DNA of 64,000 nt from Owenia fusiformis. Lineage: Eukaryota > Annelida > Polychaeta > Sabellida > Oweniidae. The position numbers and the translations under genes were made by a program. This document shows positions 54,361 to 64,000 of this stretch, one piece after another (within the stretch, counting starts at the first letter, position 1; each line of letters begins with the position of its first letter). The notes under the pieces are model-generated. The model was given only the letters and a program-made list of their open reading frames with translations. It made no database searches and was not told where the DNA came from. Location: the NCBI GenBank assembly GCA_903813345.2, contig CAIIXF020000008.1, forward strand, positions 28,894,005 through 28,958,004. Direction: 5' to 3'.

Positions 54361-55379
54361 GAACATAATGATATCTTAGGGCTCAGCCTAGGACAACAAC
54401 AGAATTGTGTATTCAGTGAACCCCTTGGTATTTTACAGATGATACATCGACTATATAATAACATTACGGATTTTCACGCCCCTTTTCAGAACAATAATCA
54501 TTTGAAAGACCATACCTTGATTTCTGTTAATGTTTTTCTTTCAATGCAAATATGTTCAAGCTTTCAATTGCAAATATGTTCACAATGAATGTATACATTT
54601 ATATCTTTTATGTTCATGAGAGACCATGCAAGACTGGTCACTCAGAGGAAAATGCAATATGTATTTCCGTTGAAAAGGGGCAAAAATAATGATTGATGAT
54701 GTCATATTTCATGCAAATATGGTGATTTACATAATTATTGTATCTTATAATGTGGGATATTGTGATACCTTCAGTTTGGTACCACTTACAGCTTTCAACT
54801 CTCAAAACTGTGGAAGTTATTGTACTTTGAAATGATTAACATCAATTCTTTCACAAGAAGTGCCACGCCCCTTTTCAGTAACATAATCATGTGTCTGACA
54901 ATGTTTTTCCAAAACTTTCGATTGCAAATATGTTCAATATCAATGTACCTATATATTTAATATCATTAATGTTTATGAATGGCTAAGACTGATCACTCAG
55001 GCAGAAAGTTATAATGCGATACCATTGTAAAGAGGCAAGAATTATGATTGATGATGTCACATTTTATGCAAATGAGACAATTTGCATAATTATTGCATCT
55101 GATAATATAGGATACTATAATAGCTTCATTTCGGTTCCACTTACAGCTTTCAATTCTCAAAACGGTGGAAGTTATTATACTTTGAGATGATTAACACCAA
55201 CTCTTTCAAAAATTCAAGATGGCCGACAAGATGGCCGCCAATGGATACCATGGGACAATATTTCATTCTGGGAACATGCAAAAATCTTTAGTATGGACCT
55301 TTAGGATTACAAAAATGTACATTAAAAAAATACATCTTTCGGGTGCATGGGAACCATACCTTCCTACTAGACTAATAAC

Positions 55380-56740
55380 AAGAATCCTATTTAGCAAAGG
55401 ATAATAAAGCAAATTATTGTCATAGCAACTGAGAAACATATTTGAAAATAGTCCTATTATGTCATTATCATGTTTTCATTAAAATGAAAAACAACATATT
55501 ATTTCATAGTAACTGATATATATATATATATTTTCTTGTTGTTATGTTATAAATATGTTTTTTTAAATAAAACAAATCTCAGAAGATATTTTTATGTATA
55601 CATACAGTAATAACACAGGAAGTATTTTTCATACAATGCAAAATGTTGGCCTAATCTCTTTTAAATCGCTTTACATTTTGTCTATAATTTAGGTGTTCAT
55701 TACATGTACATATCTGTCACTATAGTATATTCATTATTCATTCCCGGTTATTGATTTCACCTTATCCGCCTTATATGAAAAAATTTGACAAAATCAAATA
55801 AACATATACACTGTATCTGATTGAACTGAGCTGACCTCATAAGCCATTTCTCATAACTTTGTGATTTTTTTTTTATTTATAAAAATTGTATTTGTCCCAA
55901 CACAACTGTGCATTTGATTATATGAAAACATATGGCATGCATAATTTAATATCAGTGGCTTCTGAAATAGCATGGAATCTTATATAATTATTATCTGGTA
56001 CAAGACAAAAATTTTACAAAATCTTGGCTATTTTTAGTGTTATCTGGTTCCATAAATATGACTTACAAAATTTGGGCTAATTTTATTTGATTTTTGTCAC
56101 ACTTTATCATCTTTTTTCCGTATCGATGGTCTACTCACTTCGTATCGGGTGTACTACTCGCTTCGTATAGGGTGTAATGCACCTTAAGCATGAATATTTC
56201 AAAATATGATAAATATATCTTATAAAAATAGTAGCATGTGTAATAATCTTTTAAAGTGCAGGGTTCAATATGTGGGGATTTGGATAGAAGTAAACAACTA
56301 ACAGACAGAGACAGCCTACTCTTGTAAATGATTTCACAGATCAAATATTTTGGCAGACAACAAAAAGATCAATTGAAGAAATTGAATTTGAATAGTATTC
56401 ACAAGATTGGAAACTGATGAAATATGAAAAACATTAAATGTTTTGGGAATTGAATTTTTAGAAATGTCTAGAGTTCATCGGTTTTTGTAAGGGAACTGAT
56501 TGTTTATGTCTTTTTGCAATGCATAAATGAACTTTTATAGGCCTTGCCCTTGGTTCCTTTCAGAGCTGGATATGTTTTCATTCATGCTGTTTACATGTGA
56601 TTCTGATGACCAGTTTTATTTAATTTGAATGACCTTATAGCATTAAATTATTTTATAGTCACGTTTGTCCCAGTAGTTTGCTGTCATAAACTAATGCAGT
56701 CAATGATATGAACAAGTGTGATTAAGTTCAAAATTAATAT
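55380..56740. other. Upstream flank of the bHLH exon
   Basis: AT-rich. At 56117-56172 there are two copies of CTTCGTATCGGGTGTACTAC-type sequence. The promoter of the downstream gene may lie here, but no core element was recognised. Confidence 0.35.
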
Positions 56741-56746
56741 TGAACC

Positions 56747-57360
56747 ATGGGACGAACCGAAAGGACCCAAAGACTCCGGGTCGTCCAAAGTAGACAAGAC
56801 ATAACACCACCGAGGAAGAGGATCGTGATAAATAATCTACAAAATCTATTTCAAAGTACGAGTACAAATAACAGTTGCTATAGTAATACAAATGGTTGCC
56901 ATAGCAACATGCAGGGGAGCGGGAACTCTAATAAACTCAGGACTATCTTTATCGTTAAATGCCCCACCTCAAAAAATAAAAACACTTGTAAAAGCGTTGA
57001 TATCTCATCAACGATGACAACAGCCACTGCCACGGTAACCTCAAGTTCACATGAACACGTAACAACCAATCCAGCTGCAGATAGTAATAAAGAAATCAGT
57101 TATACAAGGAAGAGAAAAGCTAACAGTCAAGGTTCAAGTCAACCTTATAAACGGACACTAACAGACTCGGCAAAAACACAAGATCACCAATTTGTTCAAA
57201 ATAAGGAAGCAATATTGGAGATAATGCCAAATAAAATCCAACGTTTGAATCCAGGAAATCAGGGGGCGGAGGCGGATAATGTCCATAAAATGCCAAAAAG
57301 TGGTTTTGCTAGCGATTTGAAAAATGAGAAAGAAATATGGGAGATGAAGAACCAGAAAAG
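56747..57360 (+). CDS. bHLH gene, exon 1 seen (N-terminal extension)
   Basis: 204 codons plus two bases, donor GTAATA. Low-complexity, rich in Ser, Thr, Asn and Lys; no known domain. Confidence 0.75.
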
Positions 57361-60300
57361 GTAATATTTTTTTTGCCAGCCTCGTGGTCTTCAGTTTGAA
57401 TTTGGATTTGTCTTGAGTTGAATATTTTATTTATTTAATTGATATGTGCATGCATGACCTTTACACATTAACAACACTTTTGTTTTGTTTTGCCTACTCA
57501 AGACTTCATGTTAACACTTAGGCCAGCACTTGATTCAAAGATACTTTTATCTTTAGGAGATGATGTTTTCAGTTTAAATTGCAGATAAGTGGCGTCTGGC
57601 ATGGCTTCCATTTTAAAATCTCAATTTAAGCTAGGGGCCACTCAGGCCCATTGCCAGCTTTGCAAAGGGGGTGAAGTCTTTGTAAAATTCCAGGGGGCTC
57701 AGATTTAACAATTTCTGCCTGAAATCACTTTAAAATTGCTCAGAATTGTGAAAAACTGCATGATTATGAAGTAACCTTTGGCTATGGGGAGGGGGTTGCT
57801 AAGTTGCTTGACCCTCCCTGGCTATGGGCATGGCACTGCACCTTTACCCAAAAGTGCATATTAGATATTGTCTTTATAAAAGGGAAATATTCATGGGACA
57901 AATAGTTTTTACCCTACATCAGTTTGATATTTCAGCTCTACATACCCCCACCCCACAAATAATCAGTTTTGAGAGAAAATATTGTGTGCATTAGAATAAT
58001 GCAGTAATGAGATAGCAGTAAACTTTTCATGTAAACTAACATTTGTATGTACATGTACATAATTATCATGATTTATGACAAGGCTTGGGTATCATAAGTT
58101 GTTTTTCTACTGTTTTATATAAACCCATCTGGAAAAAGTCATAGATCATGTATATTCCATGGTTTTCTTCGTAAAATTTGAATTAATTGCATGATTTGTG
58201 GCATTTATAGACAATTTAAAGTGTTAATGTCATGCTTGTTAACTTTATTCCTTGCTAATTCCAATCTTTTACTCTTTATTTCATATTGTAATCAAAGCAT
58301 GACAATTATGTTATTTTTCTTGAGGGTAGAATCCTTGACTTTCTATGCCTATTATTGGCTGCATGAATTTCAAGATAGTGTTAATTTCCCTTACATAATG
58401 TTACTTTCTATGCATAATGTTACTTTCTCCTGCAATTTAGTGTTACTTTCTTCTGCATAATATAACTTACACCTGCATAATGTTACTTTCACGATCATAA
58501 ATCAGCAGTTTGTTTGCATTGCAGCAATGCCATGAATTATTGCTGTAAGAGTGTTTTCTTGACATTGGCCTCAGTTCCTTTATAACCCTGAAGAAAAATG
58601 TCACTATTTCAATTTTGCCACCAAAAGTGGTGAGATATTGCTATATGGTCTCCATTTTTGGTGAAGGCGTCTGACATTTCAGCATTAGGTATCTGTAACA
58701 AATGGCAGGTGGTGACATTGTGCATGTTAATGTCTTGTTTTTTTAAATACATTTTAATTCATGGGGATGGATTTCTGTTACAGAGATAATTAAAGGAAAT
58801 GGGTATAGTCTTACATCAAGCCCATGATCCTCCAAGTCCCCCCCCCCCCCCTCCCATTCATCCTCTATTATAGATTGGGAAATAGATGCGGAGGGGAAGG
58901 TCCATGGGGAATGAGGGCAACATAGACTTGGCGCTAGACTGGGGACTGCTAGGTCAAAAAACTGTTTTTTTTACCTCAAAGGTTGCCAATCGTCTCTTGT
59001 TGGAAAAGCCTCATTGCCGTGTTTATAATAATTTACTCGGATGTTCTAATAGCAATTAAACTATTGGATTGTGAAAAAGCCTGATAATATTGATATATAT
59101 GAGGCCATGGTGACTTTATACTGTTGGATACCAATATATATTACAAACATAAGGTCACCCTGTCTTGTTTTTTAAATGTTCATTTTCATTTTTATAATTA
59201 CTGGGTGACACAAAAAACTGCAATCTTCTAATTTTGGGATCACTTTCCATGTTATGATAGTATCTCCATGATATTTTATATGTAAATAGAGTGTTCAGGG
59301 TTAGAAACATTGGTTCACTTGTATAGTATCGATGACTTTGGAATTAGACATTTTTCGTCCTTCTGCCATATTTGTCAAAAAATGCAAGTTGGATAATGCA
59401 GGTTGGTGGTGAAATATTGTTATTCAGTCTCCAACTATTTTGTGGATGTTGTTTGGCAGTTGGTGTTTGGCAGTTATTGTTTGACAGTTATTGTTTGACA
59501 GTTGGTGTTTGGCATTTTGGCATCAATAGCAAATGGCAGGTGGAGACATTTCGCATGTTAATGCCTTATGTTAACATTTCCCTCAAAAGCATGTCAATTT
59601 ATAACATTTCCCTCATAAGCATGTCAATTTATAACATTTCCCTCATAAGCATGTCAATTTATAACATTTCCCTCATAAGCATGTCAATTTATAATTTCCA
59701 ACGTTATGCCATTAATATGGATAGATTGGATGATGAAAAGCAAGCGAGACGTGACACGAATAATGACCATAATTGGATGTAGTGTATCTTGTTTCCAGGT
59801 ACTTGGATGCAATTAAATATTGTAGTCAGTGCCAGTTTGGTTAAGTAGTGTTGTACCTTCCATACTGGACTATTACCCTCTTGCATGCTAGAATATTTTC
59901 CTTTTTTTGCTAACGTTTGATGTCCATAATGAACATAGAAAATTACCTACATTTAATTCATATTTTGTGTAAATGTGACAAAATTTTGAGTTTGAGCCAT
60001 TTAAGTGAGAATTTCTGTGACTGATATATCTGTCGCTTTGGTAATTCAAAGGGTTAATATATCATCACTCTTTGTATTTAAAGGGTTAATAAAAACAAAA
60101 ACAAAACTTGAAATTACAGCATGATTTATAGACTAGGTCAGGTCATATTACCATTTTTGACCTCCATGACTCAGCAATTATTTGTTTGTCCCATGTTTCA
60201 CATATCTTGTTTCACAATAAAAAAACATTGCAAAATATCTGGTTGGATTGCAACATCGCTGGTATCATGAAAAATTAAATTGCTATATGTATACTGCTAT

Positions 60301-60848
60301 ACACATTCATACTGGCCATTAAGTTGTCGTATATGAGTACTAAATGTTGCACTTATTTGCATAGTATTTTGATATTCCTATTATTGATATTAGATGTCTA
60401 TTACATATTTGGTTGTTATTTGATTTTTTTAAATTGCCCCAACTCTATTTCTTTTTGTGGACAGTATTTGGCACTTTTGGTTGCTGTTTGGCAGATGGTG
60501 TTTGGTATTTGGCATCCGTAACATATGGCAGGTGTGAACATTTTGCATGTTTGACTTGTTTTTAATTCTTTGTTATTCTACTTCCTGGTTATTCAAATTA
60601 TACTTATTTGGTTATTCTAATTCTATGTTACTTGAATTCGTAATCTACATTTAATATATTTTCATCTATTTACAGACTGGCAGAAGCCAAGAGGGCCGCT
60701 AAGGGCCGTAGGGACCTGGAGGTTGATGCTTTTAAAACACTCTGCCATGCTCTCCCATATTCAAATGAATCGTTGTCCAAACTTGATAAATCATCCCTGC
60801 TGCGATTGACTGCTAACTACATCACCATGAAGCAGATTGTCCAATCAG
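56747..60848 (+). CDS. bHLH (PAS-like) transcription factor, first two coding exons seen
   Basis: Exon 56747-57360 joins exon 60676-60848 in phase (AG + A = Arg). The ATG has an excellent context (ACCATGG) and an in-frame TGA just upstream. Residues 1-205 are basic and Ser/Thr/Asn-rich with a bipartite-type basic cluster (TRKRKANSQGSSQPYKR near 119-135). Then comes a bHLH: basic AKRAAKGRRDLEVDAF, helix 1 KTLCHALPY, loop SNESLS, helix 2 KLDKSSLLRLTANYITMKQI. LDKxSxxRLxxxY is the class I bHLH-PAS signature (HIF, SIM, AHR type). No PAS exon was found up to 64000, so membership of the PAS class is inferred. The long N-terminal extension is unusual for that class. The protein would act in the nucleus. 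Confidence 0.75.
57647..57832. mobile_element. GCCCGTAGCCAGG-family MITE in bHLH intron
   Basis: CAGGCCCATTGCCAGC at left and GGCTATGGGCATG at right, flanked by CCACT and GCACT, a one-base-worn 5-bp duplication. The family word AAAAACTGCATGATTATGAA is inside. Confidence 0.65.
58387..58490 (+). repeat. TGCATAATGTTACTTTC tandem words
   Basis: About five units of 22-27 bp. Confidence 0.7.
59572..59691 (+). repeat. 30-bp tandem array, four units
   Basis: Unit TAACATTTCCCTCATAAGCA plus TGTCAATTTA. Because 30 is a multiple of three it creates an open frame with NISLISMSIY repeats, which I do not call a gene. Confidence 0.85.
59876..60053. mobile_element. Worn piggyBac-type MITE
   Basis: CCCTCTTGCATGCTAG at left, TAATTCAAAGGG before TTAA at right, same interior as 44210-44503. 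Confidence 0.5.
60676..60848 (+). CDS. bHLH gene, exon 2 seen (basic helix-loop-helix)
   Basis: One base, 57 codons and one base, acceptor CTATTTACAG, donor GTTAGT. Carries the whole bHLH. Confidence 0.88.
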
Positions 60849-61296
60849 GTTAGTGTTAACATTTCAAGTTTGTGTTAACATTTCATGTTATTGTTAGCAT
60901 TTCATTTGGCGTATCTCAATTTATGATTTTTCCTTATAAGGACATTGGTGCGTCAACTTTTTTCTGGAATTAACATTAGAATACTCATTGTGTCAGAAAA
61001 TGAATAGAGCGGGAGTTGCTTCAATATTCCCTTACTTTTTTATTATGACATTAGAGTTATCCGCCAGGGAAAGATGTGTCTAGTACTCGCCCAATATTGG
61101 CTATAAACTCGTTTGGTGCAAAAATTGGTGATATTTTAAATATATGCATAAAATGAAAAAGGGCCATAAAGCATGATAAACGTCAAGGAGATACAAACCA
61201 ATTCAAACCAGATTTTTCTGGCTGCATAATACTCGGAATATAATGCAAATTCAGTGTTTATTACCCCATTTAAATATATAGATGACACTGGTGGAT

Positions 61297-61385
61297 CTGG
61301 GGGGGGGGGGGGCTGGGGGAAGTTTTTTCTCTGACCTGAAATTTGCCCCCCCCCCCCCTTGTTGGTTCCCAGATCCGCCCCTGGA
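61297..61385. mobile_element. Short GGATCTGGG/CCCAGATCC MITE
   Basis: CACTGGTGGATCTGGGGG at left and CCCAGATCCGCCCCTG at right, with G and C runs inside. Confidence 0.6.
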
Positions 61386-61389
61386 TGAA

Positions 61390-63180
61390 ATACACATTTC
61401 TGTATAAGTTAAAATATGGCAAGCTGTTTTTTCACTTGGGAGTGAATCTTCAACGAATGAAGAAAATTAATATGAGCTTTCCACGCAATCTTTAAAAACT
61501 GAGCAAATTACACAAGAACATTTGATAAATATTCATGAATATGTTGAAATTGGTTGAGTAAGGTCACATTAAGATTTATGAGAGCGCCTTGACAATGAAC
61601 TAGGAATTAACATACCAGCTTTATTACAAATATTTTACGCTCTGCTGCCATTAATTTAATGCATTTTTTCCTGTTCTATAATAAAACAAATTTCAAGATA
61701 ACTCAATACATATGCAAGACCCGGGTCATGATCTAAAGTTTACTTAACTGCAGTGAATAGAGCAATAGGTTGCTGAAATTTGTTTGCATCCTGTCAAAAT
61801 GATAAAATATTGAGACATTTTGAGCAAATACGTAAAATTGGGAGTTTACACCCTGTTTAGAAAAAAACCTAAGGGGACCAATGAATTAACATACCAGGGA
61901 GGGGTAGAGATAAAACTAGGATATGAAGATGAAAATGTATTTGATGAGTGGCTGTTCAAGCTTCTTACAAAGGAACATGTTTTTATTGCTAGAAGTATTT
62001 AACAATTTATGTGACCTTGCCAATGGCAAACAACTTCATGGAAAAGTAATCAAAGTTGGACTAAAATAAAATAAATCAAAAACCTTGGTAGAGCAGACAC
62101 TACACATACAAAGGCATAAACTTTTTAATCTGAATAGAGTAGCTGGAACTCCCTCAGCCACTACCATCTACATTACCCCCCCCCCTCTTAAGGTTTCATA
62201 CCTTAAACCTTATTGATCAAACCAAACATGTCCTTTTATTAATGACCCTTTACAAAACATACATAAGGGTTATGTACTGGGAGGTTTTAGATACAGGGTT
62301 TATCCCAAGGAAAATATGTGTATCTCTCGAGGGACCAAAACTGACTGTCAGTGTCAGATTCTTTCCCTAATATTGTACCTCATATCACTTTCCAATCATC
62401 TGCTTTATTTGTCACAATGGTAAATTCTGTTCATGTCTTATCAGATTGCATTTTTTACAAATATTTAAAAACATATTGTATCCTACTTTATGCCGATTGT
62501 TCTTGGATAATGTGGCTAAATCCTTGCACAATGCCAGGTTAGGAGGTTAAGGTCAATTATCAGAACAGGAACATTTTGTTTATATTCAATTGTACTTGTA
62601 TGTAACCAGATATTGTCATAAACAACTCCAGGGCATTAGAGCAACTGGGTACTTTATCCTACTGATATGTCTATGTTTGAATAACCTTTATAACCTGCTT
62701 TTAAGTACTTGCCAAAAACAACAGGATACATTTACTCTCACATTCTATTGTTATATACACTGTACATGTACTTTCAGTTTTTGAATTTTTACCAACTCAA
62801 TAACAGTAAAGCAATGGACAGACAAAAATTGTCCATAATTTTTTTTCAATATTATACCGTCTTATGATTAATTTTGCAAACACAATTATTGATGACGAAA
62901 GTTAGATGCTTGGGGGTTGTGTCAAACTGTTTTTTGTGGGGTCAATCCATCCCTAGCTTAAAAAGGCAATCTGTGTAATTCTGATCAAAATTGCACCATC
63001 AAAAGACATTATTTCTTGGAAATATCAGATTGAAAAATTTGCCCGCCTTGTAAACAAAACACCAGGTTCAAAACTCTTACTTTCACCTGTTTCAATTCAT
63101 AATATAAAGGCAACCATTGTAATTCTCTTACTACTAACATTCCAATATTTTGATTTATAAAAGTGTGTGTCATGGCATCC
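61390..63180. other. No PAS exon or other gene recognised
   Basis: The remaining bHLH exons would be expected here or beyond the window. A 60-codon open frame at 61820-62002 has no recognisable domain. Confidence 0.35.
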
Positions 63181-63189
63181 TTCTGTTTC

Positions 63190-63298
63190 ACTAGACACAC
63201 GACATATCTGTTTGAGACACATGACACATCAGTTTGAGACACATGACACATCAGTTTAAGACACATGACACATCAGTTTGAGACACATGACACATCAG
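63190..63298 (+). repeat. 22-bp tandem array, about five units
   Basis: Unit AGTTTGAGACACATGACACA plus TC. From 63300 to 64000 nothing further is recognised. Confidence 0.85.
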
Positions 63299-64000
63299 CT
63301 TGATTTATCATGATATCATATTTACATTACCCACCAGACAATGTTTTTGCATACTTGGTGTTTCATGTTAACATCTAGGGGAATTATTTTACTCATGTTT
63401 ATCTGAGTTTACCGAGGTTTTTAGTTTCTATATAGGCTAGAACACATTCTGAAGATATGATGTATGTTTTCCCTTAGCTTGTTTACAATATGATATACTT
63501 GACTTGAAAATTTGACACAGTCCCATCGAGTCGTGATTTTGCAGTCTTAGTTTTATCTTTATCATAAAACGTATCATGTTTAATCATGCTATAGTAAATA
63601 AACTCATTTTGACAGCCTTGTTGATTTCGTGTAAAACACCTTTTTATTTGAATTGGGATTATTATTTAATTTAAAGTTTTATGAATGTTTATTTTAGGAC
63701 TGAATGCTCTTTTTGTAACTGAATATTTTTTCAATCGACAAATGTTACAAGAAATTATTTATGTGTCATATATCAAAGCTGAATGTATTGACTTTCGTAA
63801 TTGAATTAAAGGTATTCCAATAGATATCTTGAACAGAATAGATCTATAACTTAATTTCTGCATGGATTTTACAATTTCCAGCCAATTTCTTTTAGTTAAT
63901 ATCTTTATCTGAATCCATGAATTTTAAAGAAAGGCTATCACTCACTTGAAAGCCCTTTTGCGCTCTCGAATGGGATAGAATCATAAAGAATTGGCATATT

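Larger units (their letters stand above)
50105..55373. mobile_element. 5.3-kb composite with long inverted arms built of about 360-bp units
   Basis: Outer ends match as GTAGGAAGG...TTCCCATGCACCCGAAAGAT and complement. Left arm 50105-51370: an outer segment with paired GGCCATCTTG boxes, then three units starting near 50272, 50628 and 51001 (GATGTTAAT...TAATAACTTCC). Right arm about 54450-55373: the inverse order with about two and a half units. Between them lie the reverse-transcriptase fossil and a short array. It looks like a foldback element that gained a retroelement, or the reverse. Confidence 0.7.

Noticed and set aside
46646-56190. Ends of a 9.5-kb element (TTAAGGTGCA at both sites, inverted)
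   Set aside because: Only about ten bases plus a loose ACCC match are shared, with no target duplication, so chance is likely.
59372-59782. 136-codon frame with NISLISMSIY repeats
   Set aside because: It is created by the 30-bp tandem array inside the bHLH intron.
1-64000. tRNA, rRNA or CRISPR features
   Set aside because: No cloverleaf, A/B box, rRNA-like or spaced-direct-repeat pattern of that kind was seen on either strand.

Overview
The window is AT-rich animal nuclear DNA. It holds intron-rich protein genes, many non-autonomous DNA transposons with inverted ends, homopolymer G/C tracts and short tandem arrays. The gene content and conserved intron positions fit an invertebrate metazoan, probably marine. 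The phylum cannot be fixed from the sequence.

Left part, 1-15.4 kb, minus strand: a tandem pair of aromatic-L-amino-acid decarboxylase (AADC/DDC family) genes. Only the first coding exon of one copy lies in the window (1-201). The second copy is complete: 12 coding exons from 15421 down to 6645 join with consistent phases into 480 residues. It keeps the PLP lysine, aspartate and stacking histidine. It has Phe where the decarboxylase catalytic-loop Tyr is expected, a change known to turn such enzymes towards aldehyde formation. Four of its exon ends are partly duplicated nearby, and one duplication is in frame and carries its own splice acceptor.

Middle part, 19.3-23.2 kb, minus strand: a four-exon gene for a 400-residue protein with one C-terminal phospholipase-D-like half-domain. 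Its first intron holds an 833-bp near-perfect palindromic element that ends about 40 bp before an exon. At 24.9-26.2 kb lies a 1.29-kb foldback element with an 8-bp target duplication and NRF1-type boxes. Just beyond it, on the plus strand, four small phase-compatible exons (26.25-31.65 kb) suggest the 5' part of an unrecognised gene.

Right part: 32-56 kb is repeat-dominated and no gene is recognised with confidence. It has an exact-looking 886-bp tandem duplication, a solo-LTR-like fossil with heat-shock-type motifs, a MITE carrying promoter-like motifs, and a 5.3-kb composite with long inverted arms around a decayed reverse-transcriptase body. At 56.7-60.8 kb, plus strand, are the first two coding exons seen of a bHLH (PAS-like) transcription factor. 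Its later exons were not found up to 64000.

The genes do not form an obvious pathway. The AADC pair makes or modifies aromatic amines. The PLD-like and bHLH genes appear to be unrelated neighbours.
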